Below are positions 34,900-43,315 of a DNA stretch of 54,999 bases, in pieces. Location of the stretch: NCBI GenBank assembly GCA_028714075.1, contig JAQTMZ010000007.1, positions 141,466 to 196,464 of the forward strand, given 5' to 3'. This DNA is from Gallionella sp. (GTDB lineage: Bacteria > Pseudomonadota > Gammaproteobacteria > Burkholderiales > Gallionellaceae). The notes below the pieces were generated by a model that searched no databases, was not told the origin of the DNA, and worked only from the letters and a program-made list of their open reading frames with translations. How positions within the stretch are numbered: position 1 is the stretch's first letter; each line of letters starts with the position of its first letter. The position numbers were made by a program, and so were the translations under genes.

Positions 34900-35472
34900 T
34901 CAGCCCAGTTTGCGATATGCCACGGACAGAATTTCCAGTTCCTGGATGCCGACCGGCGTGCGCAAAGTCGCTATCTCGCCTTCACGCAACTTGAGCAGCG
35001 TTCGCGCCAGCGGCGAGACCCAGCTGATCAGGCCGCACCCCACGTCAGCTTCATCCACGCCGACAATGCTGTAAGTGTTTTCACAGCCGTTTTCGTCGCA
35101 AACCGTCACGGTTGCGCCGAAGAACACTTGATCGCATCCCCCGCGCTGTGCCGGATCAACCACCTCGGCCTGCTCCAGGCGCTTGCGCAAGAAGCGCACG
35201 CGCCGGTCAATTTCGCGCAGGCGCTTCTTGCCATAGATGTAGTCGCCATTTTCGGAGCGGTCGCCGTTGGATGCCGCCCAGGTAATAGTCTTCACCAACT
35301 CGGGGCGTTCTACCTTCCAGAGTTGTTCCAGTTCGTCTTTCAGCTTGCGATACCCGCCGGGAGTGATGTAATTCTTGACGCCTGTCGGCAACTGAACCGA
35401 TGGTTCCAGTTCATCATCGTCGCTGGGCGGCTCGCCTGCTGAATCCATTTCACGCATGAATACTTTGTTCAT
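34900..35472 (-). CDS. greB: Transcription elongation factor GreB
   Basis: 190 residues. GreB enters the RNA polymerase secondary channel and stimulates cleavage of backtracked RNA. The coiled-coil N-terminal domain includes NYITPGGYRKLKDELEQLW and the acidic tip GDRSENGDYIYGKKRLREID. The C-terminal FKBP-like domain ends with a VSPLARTLLKLREGEIATL segment typical of GreB. It is about 30 residues longer than E. coli GreB owing to an acidic N-terminal extension (SDDDELEP). Confidence 0.94.
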   Translation of the reverse strand: MNKVFMREMDSAGEPPSDDDELEPSVQLPTGVKNYITPGGYRKLKDELEQLWKVERPELVKTITWAASNGDRSENGDYIYGKKRLREIDRRVRFLRKRLEQAEVVDPAQRGGCDQVFFGATVTVCDENGCENTYSIVGVDEADVGCGLISWVSPLARTLLKLREGEIATLRTPVGIQELEILSVAYRKLG

Positions 35473-35567
35473 TTTTTGATTTTACAGCAGGACAAGCTTG
35501 CTGTTGCAAGCTTGGTGGGTGCGTTAATCAAGGCATCTGGCTTGAGGCACAGCAACCGTTATGCATT

Positions 35568-36848
35568 TTATTCCGCTTCCAGGAACGAGATGCGGGTATT
35601 TGCCGCCGTCAAACGTTTCACCAGTATATGCAGGAACGCATCGACAAACTGGTAACGGCATCCGGTCGTGGCGCTTGCCAGCGCATTGGGGCTGATTTCT
35701 ATCAACAGCACATCATGCTTGGCGATCACATCGGCGCTGCGCCTGAAATCCTGGTCGGCAAGGTGTGCCATTTCGCCGAAGCAATCCCCGCGATGCAGCA
35801 GGCACAGCCATTTTCCCTGTTTGACCACGCGCACCGTGCCCTCGGCCAGCACATAGAATGAGCGCCCGCTTTCACCTTCACGCAAAATTTGTTCGGAGTC
35901 GGATGCTTTCCTCCATTTGCTGATGCGCAGCACATCCCAAAGCTCCACGTCGCTGAAGTTTTTGAAGAATGCCAGGCCGCGTAGCGTGTCAAATTTCTCG
36001 GTATCAAAAATCTCCGTCTGTTCGGGAACGGCTTGCTTGAAAAATCCGACCAGATCGCGTGAAAACTCATACCATGTCTGGTAGCGTTTGGAGGTCTTTT
36101 TTGCCATTGCGCGCAGCACAATCGCATCCATCTCCGGCGGGACATCACGGCGCAGCGAGCTGGGTGGCGGTGGCTCTACGTTGAGGATATGGTAAACGGT
36201 GCTTACATGGCTGTCGGTATCGAACGGCAGCTTGCCGGTAAGCAGTTTGTACATGACTACGCCGAGCGAGTAGATGTCGGTCTGATGGTTCAGCTCCAAT
36301 TCCTCAATCTGTTCCGGCGACATGTAAGCAGGTGACCCTATCCCGACTATTTGAGTGGCGGAGCGGTCAGTCTGTATTACGGCTGCGCCGAAATCGGCAA
36401 TCTTGATGTCGGTCTCGCCTTGCAGCAGGATATTGGCCGGCTTGATATCGCGGTGGATTACCCCCTGATTCTGCGCGTATTCGAGAGCCTTGCAGCACTT
36501 GTAGGTAATTTCCGCAATCGTGCTGATCGGCAACAGGTTTTCTACCTCGGCATATTTCTCGAGTGTGCTGCCCTCGACGTATTCCATCACGATGTAGTTG
36601 ATGCTTTCCTCCATCACCGCATCCAGAATTTTTACAATATGCGGATGCGACAGCTTCCCTGCCAGGGATGCCTCGGTCATCAACAGCTTGCGGAATATCT
36701 TGGTTTGATGGGAGTCTTGCAAGGCTTTCAGGTTAATCAGCTTGATGGCGACCGGCTGCTTGCTGAACGGATCGTTGGCGAGATACACGGTGCTGGTCGC
36801 ACCGGCGCCGAGTTCGCGCACAACTTCATATTTGCCGATTTTGTCCAT
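35568..36848 (-). CDS. Ser/Thr protein kinase fused to a cyclic-nucleotide-binding domain
   Basis: I start at ATG 36848 (MDKIGKYEVVRELGAGA), which fits the kinase fold; the frame is open upstream to an ATG at 36911. No ribosome site is clear for either. The Hanks-type kinase (about 5-265) shows the glycine loop GAGATSTVY, the lysine AIKLI, the catalytic HRDIKPANIL and the DFG motif (IADFGAAV). After a short linker comes a cNMP-binding barrel (about 290-405; GESGRSFYVLAEGTVRV, GDCFGEMAHL). It likely phosphorylates serine or threonine under control of a small ligand. The phosphate-cassette arginine is not evident, so cNMP binding is unproven. tRNA-Glu lies upstream. Confidence 0.88.
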   Translation of the reverse strand: MDKIGKYEVVRELGAGATSTVYLANDPFSKQPVAIKLINLKALQDSHQTKIFRKLLMTEASLAGKLSHPHIVKILDAVMEESINYIVMEYVEGSTLEKYAEVENLLPISTIAEITYKCCKALEYAQNQGVIHRDIKPANILLQGETDIKIADFGAAVIQTDRSATQIVGIGSPAYMSPEQIEELELNHQTDIYSLGVVMYKLLTGKLPFDTDSHVSTVYHILNVEPPPPSSLRRDVPPEMDAIVLRAMAKKTSKRYQTWYEFSRDLVGFFKQAVPEQTEIFDTEKFDTLRGLAFFKNFSDVELWDVLRISKWRKASDSEQILREGESGRSFYVLAEGTVRVVKQGKWLCLLHRGDCFGEMAHLADQDFRRSADVIAKHDVLLIEISPNALASATTGCRYQFVDAFLHILVKRLTAANTRISFLEAE

Positions 36849-36969
36849 CTGGTTTAATCGCTTAAGCCGAATTATTGGAAACGGTATGATTCTGCATATT
36901 TTGCGCGGCAAAGTCTAGGCTGAAATGCCTCGTGGCGGTGTCTGGCGCAAAAATGCATGCAAGAAAAAA

Positions 36970-36989
36970 AGCCCGTAGATATACGGGCT
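36970..36989 (-). terminator. Terminator after tRNA-Glu
   Basis: AGCCCGTA (36970-36977), loop GATA, TACGGGCT (36982-36989). Poly-A before it (36961-36969) reads as a T-run on the minus strand, so it ends the tRNA-Glu transcript. Confidence 0.85.
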
Positions 36990-36999
36990 TTTCTTTGTT

Positions 37000-37075
37000 T
37001 GGCGTCCCCAACGAGATTCGAACTCGTGTTACCGCCGTGAAAGGGCGATGTCCTAGGCCTCTAGACGATGGGGAC
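37000..37075 (-). tRNA. tRNA-Glu (anticodon UUC)
   Basis: 76 nt including the encoded CCA (37000-37002 on the complement). Acceptor GTCCCC/GGGGAC, anticodon stem CGCCC/GGCG with loop CTTTCAC (anticodon TTC), and T loop GTTCGAATC. It decodes GAA/GAG. It borders the accessory block that starts about 37.2 kb. Confidence 0.97.
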
Positions 37076-37294
37076 TTTGATTTTTGAAGCTCTTTTGGTG
37101 GGGTAAGCTCAATCAAACAACAACGCGTAAGCCGCATAACTACTTGATTTTGGCATTTTCAATTTTTGAGTTGCCCCAAGAATTGCCCCCAATACTTACT
37201 TGCTACTTTGCCACCCGCTTTTGATGCAATAACGTCCAGTGCGGTGCAGCGGCGCGCATTATATTCATTGTGCCCTTTTCTGTCTAATATTTAC

Positions 37295-37561
37295 TTAGCC
37301 TCTGTTTACATTTACCTGTGCCTTAGATTTCCTGCCTGGTGATACTGAGGGAATGTAGCCAGCTATTCGGCAGACCAGCCTCTCAATTTTCTTGCCTTTC
37401 ACAAACAGAATCGACTGACACGTCATAACTTCCCCCTTGGCTGCCAGTTCGGACAATTGAATGCGGACAGCGGCAAGTTTTATACCTGTAGCCTCAGCAA
37501 TCTCTGTATCGAGCCGCTCACCATGCTTTTTCAGGTATTGCAGGATTTGATTCGTAGGCAT
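37295..37561 (-). CDS. Winged-helix DNA-binding protein
   Basis: 88 residues. The first 55 form a winged helix (NQILQYLKKHGERLDTEIAEATGI, then AAVRIQLSELAAKGEVMTCQS), of the kind annotated as FaeA- or ArsR-like. The C-terminal tail is basic (PGRKSKAQ). No metal-binding cysteine pattern is seen. It stands at the left edge of the mobile-type block, next to the HU gene on the same strand, and may control it. The true target is unknown. Confidence 0.7.
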   Translation of the reverse strand: MPTNQILQYLKKHGERLDTEIAEATGIKLAAVRIQLSELAAKGEVMTCQSILFVKGKKIERLVCRIAGYIPSVSPGRKSKAQVNVNRG

Positions 37562-37609
37562 AGTAGATTATGCAACCACCAAGACACCCTGATGACTGCT
37601 ATTGGAACG

Positions 37610-37894
37610 TTACTTCTTGCCGCCGTTCACAGCCGCCTTAAGCGTAGCACCAGCCTTGAATGCCGGAGCCTTGGATGCCTTAATTTTGATAGCTGCTCCA
37701 GTAGATGGATTACGGCCATTACGTGCTGCACGCTTGCGTACTTCAAATGTGCCGAAGCCCACCAGAGCGATGTTATCGCCCTTCTTCAGCGTAGCGGTAA
37801 CGATTTCAATCAGTGCGGCGATGTTGCGCCCTGCGTCGGCTTTTGTGCTGCCTGTTTTTGTGGCCAGTGCATCAATCAATTCTTGACGGTTCAT
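37610..37894 (-). CDS. HU-family DNA-binding protein
   Basis: Starting at ATG 37894 (GGGAG upstream), the product is 94 residues, the usual HU length. It has MNRQELIDALATKTG and the beta-arm GFGTFEVRKRAARNGRNPSTG, then IKIKASKAPAFKAGATLK. HU proteins bend and compact DNA and assist recombination. An upstream in-frame ATG would add 29 residues but lacks a ribosome site. It is probably encoded by the mobile block and not the cell's main HU gene. Confidence 0.92.
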   Translation of the reverse strand: MNRQELIDALATKTGSTKADAGRNIAALIEIVTATLKKGDNIALVGFGTFEVRKRAARNGRNPSTGAAIKIKASKAPAFKAGATLKAAVNGGKK

Positions 37895-38214
37895 ATGCGT
37901 TTCTCCCTGTAATTTTGTTGCTGCCCCTTGCAGCGGCATTGAGTTTAGCACTTTGCCAGCCTGTTCTTCAAAACCTTGCATGACGCTGCCTAGTGTAGCT
38001 ACTCAATCTCAATGCCTTGAGGCGACCTAAACCTTCACACAACAGACCTAATGAGCAGGTAAATTCCCTGCTTTCTATGCCGCAAAAATGTCTACTCCAC
38101 TTTTTTTCACCCATATATTACATAAAGGAGAATGGGAAAGCTCTGTTCTCGATCAGCATGTTAACGCCTGCTATTTTCATTCAAACTTAACGCACAGAGG
38201 GGAGAGATACAAGC

Positions 38215-38757
38215 ATGAGCAACACTATCAACAAATTTCTTGACCTACTCAATGTGGCCAGCGCAGTCACTGTTGATAACGGTGCAATGCTGACCGGCAT
38301 AGAGGCAGAGAAACTAACCGGCGATCCGGACAACCAGATGGTTCGCTTCACCTGGACAGATGGCGAGTATGACTACACGGATATTCTGACCGAAGGCGGA
38401 ATCGCTCAAGGCGTGTTCGACAGCGACGGCAAATTTGTCACCAAAAACAGCGAAGGTGAAAAATCGGTTATCCGGTTCTTTGCCGTCGAACGCCTGGATG
38501 AGGTATCCGGCAAGCATGCCGCCGCCATGTTTTTTCAGGAGCTGCTGGATTCAGTTGAAACCTTGACCGGCATTGCTGTAGAGCATGGATCACGAACGCT
38601 GGCGGATTTGATGTACCTCCAGAACGCGATCCTGATCGGCGGTTTTATCGACTATTACCCGGACGAATCCAAGGTACTGGAAATTGCCAGAGTCCTGCCT
38701 TCCGGTGAGCAGTGGTCGAAGTTTATCAAAGTGGAGTATCTGGCATCGCCCACATAA
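38215..38757 (+). CDS. Hypothetical protein of the mobile-type block
   Basis: 180 residues, with GAGGGGAGAG before the ATG at 38215. Acidic, without membrane segments. A C-terminal region (about 85-180) begins DEVSGKHAAAMFFQELLDSV and ends in a strand-rich KFIKVEYLASPT. No family is recognised. It precedes a terminator hairpin and the WGR-ligase gene, so it is likely transcribed alone. Confidence 0.7.
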   Translation: MSNTINKFLDLLNVASAVTVDNGAMLTGIEAEKLTGDPDNQMVRFTWTDGEYDYTDILTEGGIAQGVFDSDGKFVTKNSEGEKSVIRFFAVERLDEVSGKHAAAMFFQELLDSVETLTGIAVEHGSRTLADLMYLQNAILIGGFIDYYPDESKVLEIARVLPSGEQWSKFIKVEYLASPT

Positions 38758-38782
38758 TCGTCTAAACCAGTATTTAAAACCC

Positions 38783-38820
38783 AAGCCCACGTTCCGTCTC
38801 TGGCGGCGTGGGCTTTTTGT
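38783..38820 (+). terminator. Terminator between hypothetical and WGR-ligase genes
   Basis: AAGCCCACG (38783-38791) pairs with CGTGGGCTT (38807-38815), followed by TTTTGTT. Its tail is part of a 24-bp sequence repeated at 43277. Confidence 0.82.
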
Positions 38821-38834
38821 TGGCTGAATTTTAA
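38811..38834 (+). repeat. 24-bp leader repeat, copy 1
   Basis: GGCTTTTTGTTGGCTGAATT followed by TTAA. It is identical at 43277-43300, in both cases joining a terminator tail to the ribosome site of the next gene. A shorter part (GGCTTTTTGTTG) is found at 40019-40030. Confidence 0.85.
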
Positions 38835-38847
38835 AGAGGATAAAATC

Positions 38848-39843
38848 ATGAACGCAATCGTAAGAACCAGTTTGTACTATTCCGAAGGCAGCAGCGACAA
38901 GGAATATCACGCCGAAATAGTCGAGGTCGCAGGCGGCAACGTCGTCAATTTTCGTTACGGCCGCCGCGGCGCCGCACTGACTGCCGGCACCAAGACATCC
39001 GCTCCGGTCGATTTCGCGCAGGCCAAAAAGATTTACGGCAAACTCGTAAAAGAAAAGACTTCAAAAGGCTACACGCCCGACGTGTCCGATGCCGCTTACC
39101 AGGGCACGGATAATGCCGGCCTCAAAACCGACTTCACCCCGCAATTGCTCAACCCCATCACCGAAGAGGATGCCATGCGCCTGATCGAGGATGATGCTTG
39201 GGCAGCGCAGGAGAAGATGGACGGTGAGCGGCGCGCCGCTCACGCAGATGCCGGTAGCGCGACAGGCATGAACCGCAAGGGTCTATCCGTACCGTTGCCG
39301 CAAGCCATCGCCGATGAACTTCAACCCATCGAAGCGGTCAGCGGAACAATCCGCGTAGATGGCGAAATAATCGGCGAAATCCTGCATATCTTCGACCTGC
39401 ACGTTTACAGAGGTGAACACATCCATTCGTTGCCCTGGCTGTCACGCATGCTGCTTGCCGGAGAAGTGCTCGCAGGATGCAGGCAAATCAAGGCAGTGCC
39501 GGTTGCGGTCACCACAGAGGAGAAGCGCAGCCTGTGGAACAAGGTCAAGACAGCGCACGGCGAAGGTGTGGTATTCAAACTATTGGACGGAAAGGTCAAG
39601 GAAGGCCGCCCAAACACGGGCGGCGACTGGCTGAAGTTCAAGTTCACCGAGTCGGCCAGTTGTTTCGTGATGGAAGTCAATTCTGGCAAGTGCAGCGTCA
39701 GGATCGGCTTGCTTGATTCCAGTGACCGTTCCAATGCGGTCGAAGGCAGGATGATGATTCTGGTCGGCAACGTGACGATTCCACCGAACCATGCTGTCCC
39801 TGCTGCGGGAGACATTGTCGAGGTGGAATATCTGTACGCCTAA
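38848..39843 (+). CDS. WGR domain fused to ATP-dependent DNA ligase-like domain
   Basis: 331 residues, with GAGG before the ATG at 38848. The N-terminal WGR domain (about 1-75) reads EYHAEIVEVAGG, FRYGRRGA and KIYGKLVKEKTSKGY. The nucleotidyltransferase follows: motif I KMDGER (K123 is the adenylated lysine), motif III VDGEIIG (170-176), motif IV GEGVVFK (238-244) and motif V WLKFKF (261-266), then a strand-rich OB-like end (EVEYLYA). Ligases of this type seal DNA nicks; WGR is usually found in PARP-family proteins. It is shorter than the ligases of phages. Catalysis has not been shown for this combination. Confidence 0.82.
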   Translation: MNAIVRTSLYYSEGSSDKEYHAEIVEVAGGNVVNFRYGRRGAALTAGTKTSAPVDFAQAKKIYGKLVKEKTSKGYTPDVSDAAYQGTDNAGLKTDFTPQLLNPITEEDAMRLIEDDAWAAQEKMDGERRAAHADAGSATGMNRKGLSVPLPQAIADELQPIEAVSGTIRVDGEIIGEILHIFDLHVYRGEHIHSLPWLSRMLLAGEVLAGCRQIKAVPVAVTTEEKRSLWNKVKTAHGEGVVFKLLDGKVKEGRPNTGGDWLKFKFTESASCFVMEVNSGKCSVRIGLLDSSDRSNAVEGRMMILVGNVTIPPNHAVPAAGDIVEVEYLYA

Positions 39844-39855
39844 AAGGGCGGAAGC

Positions 39856-39963
39856 ATGTATCAACCGGTGTATCACGGCAAACGCACCGACCTGGATATC
39901 AACGCCTGCACCACGAAACAACTGAAATACAAGCCGGAAGGGCGTGATGACGATGATGCATGA
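39856..39963 (+). CDS. Possible small protein, 35 residues
   Basis: ATG 39856 follows GGGCGGAAGC. The product begins MYQPVYHGKRTDLDINACTT and has a charged C-terminus (EGRDDDDA). It is 12 bp after the ligase gene and before a terminator hairpin, so it could be co-transcribed with the ligase. No family is recognised. Confidence 0.4.
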   Translation: MYQPVYHGKRTDLDINACTTKQLKYKPEGRDDDDA

Positions 39964-39992
39964 GCACCACCCGTCTATACCCCGCTATGGCC

Positions 39993-40027
39993 AGCCCTCC
40001 TTCTCTCTGAGATCGAGGGCTTTTTGT
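39993..40027 (+). terminator. Terminator after the small protein gene
   Basis: AGCCCTC (39993-39999) pairs with GAGGGCT (40015-40021), followed by TTTTGTT. Confidence 0.8.
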
Positions 40028-40059
40028 TGCACTAAACCGATTACCTACCGGAGATAAAC

Positions 40060-40497
40060 ATGAGAAACCACCTGATAACAGCAGCATTTTTTACCGAAGG
40101 GCTTCACGACGCACGGCCAGACCACAACGTCAAACCGAACTACGACGTATTGATCGAAACCTGGGGCAAAGGGTGCATCGAACTTGTGGACTCGCTCGTC
40201 ATCTACGTTCCCTTGACGATCACGTTATGCGAGGCAGCCGCGATTGCGTGCGACGGAAATTATCCGGGCGTATTCGATTACGAGGTCAGCAGCAGTTTTG
40301 GGAAATGGTTCGGCGAATACATTCTGGAACATGGCGATGAACCATCACCAGAAAATGCCCAGACATGGCTGGTTTTCCATATCACGGCGTTTTTTACTCA
40401 GTACATGACGAAAGAAGAAGCCAGGGACGTGAAAACAGCCATCGACGAAGCATTTGCGTTGGCAAAATCTAATCCCACTGCACCTATGCCGTCATAA
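40060..40497 (+). CDS. Hypothetical protein of the mobile-type block
   Basis: 145 residues, with GGAG before the ATG at 40060. Acidic, globular, with FTEGLHDARPDHN near the start, VPLTITLCEAAAIACDGNYPGVFDYEV in the middle (one fragment of each shown) and a helical end. No motif is recognised. It sits between terminator-bounded units and probably has its own transcript. Confidence 0.68.
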   Translation: MRNHLITAAFFTEGLHDARPDHNVKPNYDVLIETWGKGCIELVDSLVIYVPLTITLCEAAAIACDGNYPGVFDYEVSSSFGKWFGEYILEHGDEPSPENAQTWLVFHITAFFTQYMTKEEARDVKTAIDEAFALAKSNPTAPMPS

Positions 40498-40615
40498 GCA
40501 ACGATTCCAGATTTTTTCAGCTACATATTACCTAAGTGTGACTAGGCAAGGTCTGCGCCTAATCACCCCGTTTAGACCTTCATTTTTCAATTTACCACTA
40601 TATAAAGGAGCAACC

Positions 40616-40990
40616 ATGAAACAAGGCGACGTTATATTTACAAACCAGGATGGCGAAATCCAAATCAAATGCCCTATCTGCCAATCGGAGCGCATCGAAA
40701 CCCGTAACATCGGCATGAAAGCCGGCGGCACCCTCGGCGCTGCCGCAGGGGCCACGGCGGGTATCGCCGGGGCGATGAGCGGGGCAGAAGCGGGGGCAGC
40801 TGTCGGGCTGGCTGGCGGCCCCGTTGGTGTCGCTATCGGCGGGCTGTTTGGCGCAATCATGGGCGGGCTTGTCGGGGCGGCGGCCGGCGGTTCCGCAGGT
40901 GCGGGCATCGGCAAGATCGTAGACGACACCATGCTGGAGAACTACTACTGCCTGGATTGCGATCACTCGTTCGGCAAGCAAGATATCTGA
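40616..40990 (+). CDS. Split zinc-ribbon/glycine-zipper membrane-like protein
   Basis: ATG 40616 has AAAGGAG in place. The 124 residues start with a CPIC pair (C19, C22) and end with CLDC (C112, C115), which together could form one four-cysteine zinc ribbon. Between them a Gly/Ala-rich stretch (about 36-100; GGTLGAAAGATAGIAGAM..., GLAGGPVGVAIGGLFGAIMGG) is a glycine-zipper of the kind that forms membrane helix hairpins. The role is unknown. The alternation suggests a hairpin with both ends on one side. Confidence 0.72.
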   Translation: MKQGDVIFTNQDGEIQIKCPICQSERIETRNIGMKAGGTLGAAAGATAGIAGAMSGAEAGAAVGLAGGPVGVAIGGLFGAIMGGLVGAAAGGSAGAGIGKIVDDTMLENYYCLDCDHSFGKQDI

Positions 40991-41118
40991 CAGACCGGTA
41001 TCGGCATAGCTTCATCCCTCTGCATCAGCACAGCTTCACTCCGTTTAGCTTCACACACCCCATCACCCCCAACGTACTCCGTTCCGGGGTTTTATTCATT
41101 CTAAAAAGGAAATCAATC

Positions 41119-42090
41119 ATGGCACATGAACTGGCATCAGCAAACGACATGGCCTTCGTCGGGGAAACACCCTGGCATGGCCTGGGCAACAAATTACCCA
41201 AAAATCAGCCCATTGAGGTCTGGCAGAAGTCCGCCGGCATGGATTTTGAGATCAGGCAAACCGACGTATTGTTCAACGCGGCTAACGGCGATGGAAACCT
41301 GCTCAATCTGCGCAGCAACCCGGATGCAACCGTGCTGTATCGCAGCGACAACAACGAAGCATTATCGGTAGTCTCGAAACGGTACAAGGTCGTGCAACCC
41401 AAAGACGTGCTGGGCTTTTATCGCGACCTCGTTTCGGTCGGCGGTTTTGAGCTGGAAACGGCTGGTATTCTCAAGGGTGGCAAGAAGCTATGGGCATTGG
41501 CCAAGACTGGGCAGGAAACCCTGCTGCCTGGTCTGGACAAGGTGAAAGCCTATCTGCTATTAGCTACAAGCTGTGACGGGAGCCTTGCCACGACCGCCCA
41601 GTTCACCAGTATCCGTGTGGTGTGCAACAACACCCTCCAGATGGCAGTTGGAGAAAGCAAAGGTGCTGTCCGCGTTCCCCATTCCACGGCCTTCGATCCT
41701 GCCGCAGTCAAGCAGGAGCTGGGGCTTGGCATGTCGTCGTGGGAAGCGTTCATGGCCTCCATCAAGGCGATGTCGGATCGTCAGGTGAACAAGTTCGAGG
41801 CGATGTCGTATCTGGTCAACGTGCTGGGCGATCCTGCCTTGCCGCTGAACGAGCAACCCAACCAGAAAGCCATCCAGACGGTCTACGGCCTCTACTCCGG
41901 CGAAGGCAAGGGCAGCAAGCTGCAATCCGCCAACGGTACGGCATGGGGGCTGCTCAACGGTATTACGGAATATGTGGACATACACCGGCGCGCCCGCAAC
42001 CAGGACTATCGGCTCGACAGTGCATGGTTCGGACAAGGCGCGCAGGTTAAGCTGAAAGCGTTGGAAGGGGCAATGGCGCTGGCGGCTTGA
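41119..42090 (+). CDS. DUF932 phage/plasmid-like protein
   Basis: ATG 41119 follows AAAAGGAAA; an in-frame start at 40957 reads through a hairpin-rich leader and is less likely. The 323 residues begin MAHELASANDMAFVGETPWH and continue with the DUF932 pattern (NLRSNPDATVLYRSDNNEAL, VSKRYKVVQPKDVLGFYRDL). Proteins of this family (TIGR03299) are widespread in phages, plasmids and integrative elements. The role is unknown but is often near recombination genes. Confidence 0.92.
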   Translation: MAHELASANDMAFVGETPWHGLGNKLPKNQPIEVWQKSAGMDFEIRQTDVLFNAANGDGNLLNLRSNPDATVLYRSDNNEALSVVSKRYKVVQPKDVLGFYRDLVSVGGFELETAGILKGGKKLWALAKTGQETLLPGLDKVKAYLLLATSCDGSLATTAQFTSIRVVCNNTLQMAVGESKGAVRVPHSTAFDPAAVKQELGLGMSSWEAFMASIKAMSDRQVNKFEAMSYLVNVLGDPALPLNEQPNQKAIQTVYGLYSGEGKGSKLQSANGTAWGLLNGITEYVDIHRRARNQDYRLDSAWFGQGAQVKLKALEGAMALAA

Positions 42091-42209
42091 TCATATCAAC
42101 AGCACATCCAGTAAATTTTGTCTGTGTTGGTATAACAAGTCTCTTTGGCTGAGTGGATGGGGACAATAAACTGACAACTCGGCAGCACTGGTCTATGACC
42201 GCAACTGAT

Positions 42210-42243
42210 AACGCCTCAGGCATTTTGCCTGGGGCGTTTCTAC
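42210..42243 (+). terminator. Hairpin before the YqaJ gene
   Basis: AACGCCTCAGG (42210-42220), loop CATTTTG, then CCTGGGGCGTT (42228-42238), one mismatch. It is followed by TCTACTTCT, so the T-run is imperfect. Confidence 0.6.
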
Positions 42244-42262
42244 TTCTATCAGGAGAATTCAA

Positions 42263-43231
42263 ATGAAACGAAGCAACGCAGTGAGGCTGGTTTCAACCAG
42301 GAACCTGAGTCGGGAGGAATGGCTGAGTGTGCGTGGTGGTGGCATAGGCAGCAGTGATGCCGCAGCTGCGGTGGGCATTTCATCCTACAAAAGCCCCCTG
42401 GAACTCTGGCTGGAAAAAACCGGCAGGCAAGAGGCACCCGACCTGGCGGCAAACGATGCCGTGTTCTGGGGTGCAACCCTGGAGCACATCATCGCCAACG
42501 TCTATGCCGAAAGAACCGGAGTGAAGGTCAGGCGGCTCAATGCTGTGCTGCAACATCCCGAATATCACTTCATGCTGGCTAACCTGGATCGTGTCGTGCA
42601 GCACCCGATGGACGGCAACGGGGTTCTTGAAGTCAAAACCGCTGGGGTGAATTCGGCGCAGTTCTGGGAGGAAGGCGTGCCAGACGGATACCAGTGCCAA
42701 GTATTGCACCAGCTCGCCGTAACGGGCAAGGAATGGTGCGACGTGGCCGTGCTGATCGGCGGGCAGGACTTCAGGGTGTATCGGGTTATACGGGACGAGG
42801 CCAGGATCGCAGACCTTATCCAGCGCGAAGCGAAGTTCTGGCAATACGTCATAGACGATATACCGCCACCGGTGGATGGCAGCGAGTCCAGCGGCAGAGC
42901 CTTGGCCAGCATGTATCCGTCTGATAAGGGGGATGTGCTCGACTGCACCGAGGACGCGGGCATGAACAAGCTGTTTTCCGACTACTGGGCATACCGGCAG
43001 CAACGGGAAGCAGCCGAAGCACAGGAAGAACTACTCAAGCAGCAGTTGCAGGAGCGGCTGGGCTTTGCCAGCGGTGCGGTATTGGGTGATGCCAGAATCA
43101 GTTGGCGCAAATCTAAGGATTCGACCACGACGGACTTCAAGCGTCTGGCCGAGGAAAACCCCGAATGGATAAAACTGTATGAAATACCCAAGCCTGGCAC
43201 TCGGCGGTTTTTAGTGCAGGTCGGCAAGTAG
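42263..43231 (+). CDS. YqaJ-type phage recombination exonuclease
   Basis: 322 residues, with CAGGAG before the ATG at 42263. The PD-(D/E)xK fold shows GIGSSDAAAAVG (27-38), D109 (LANLDRVV), the catalytic E123-x-K125 (VLEVKTAG) and YQCQVLHQLAVTG (143-155). Exonucleases of this family resect ends for phage-type homologous recombination, normally with a single-strand annealing partner such as RecT. No such partner is visible nearby. It ends at a terminator. Confidence 0.93.
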   Translation: MKRSNAVRLVSTRNLSREEWLSVRGGGIGSSDAAAAVGISSYKSPLELWLEKTGRQEAPDLAANDAVFWGATLEHIIANVYAERTGVKVRRLNAVLQHPEYHFMLANLDRVVQHPMDGNGVLEVKTAGVNSAQFWEEGVPDGYQCQVLHQLAVTGKEWCDVAVLIGGQDFRVYRVIRDEARIADLIQREAKFWQYVIDDIPPPVDGSESSGRALASMYPSDKGDVLDCTEDAGMNKLFSDYWAYRQQREAAEAQEELLKQQLQERLGFASGAVLGDARISWRKSKDSTTTDFKRLAEENPEWIKLYEIPKPGTRRFLVQVGK

Positions 43232-43253
43232 AAAAACGGAGTTGCAGTGCTGC

Positions 43254-43285
43254 GCCCCCGTCAAGAAATTGGCGGGGGCTTTTTG
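43254..43285 (+). terminator. Terminator after the YqaJ gene
   Basis: GCCCCCG (43254-43260) pairs with CGGGGGC (43273-43279), followed by TTTTTGTT. Its tail is the second copy of the 24-bp repeat (43277-43300). Confidence 0.85.
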
Positions 43286-43315
43286 TTGGCTGAATTTTAA
43301 GAAAAGGAGAGTGAC

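Noticed and set aside
36862..37137. A 91-residue frame on the minus strand across tRNA-Glu
   Set aside because: It is a read-through of the tRNA gene; the SSRGLGHRPFTAVTRVRISLGTP-like stretch is a translated tRNA.
40957..41118. An extended start for the DUF932 gene
   Set aside because: The ATG at 41119 has a good ribosome site and matches the family start; the upstream part contains a hairpin.
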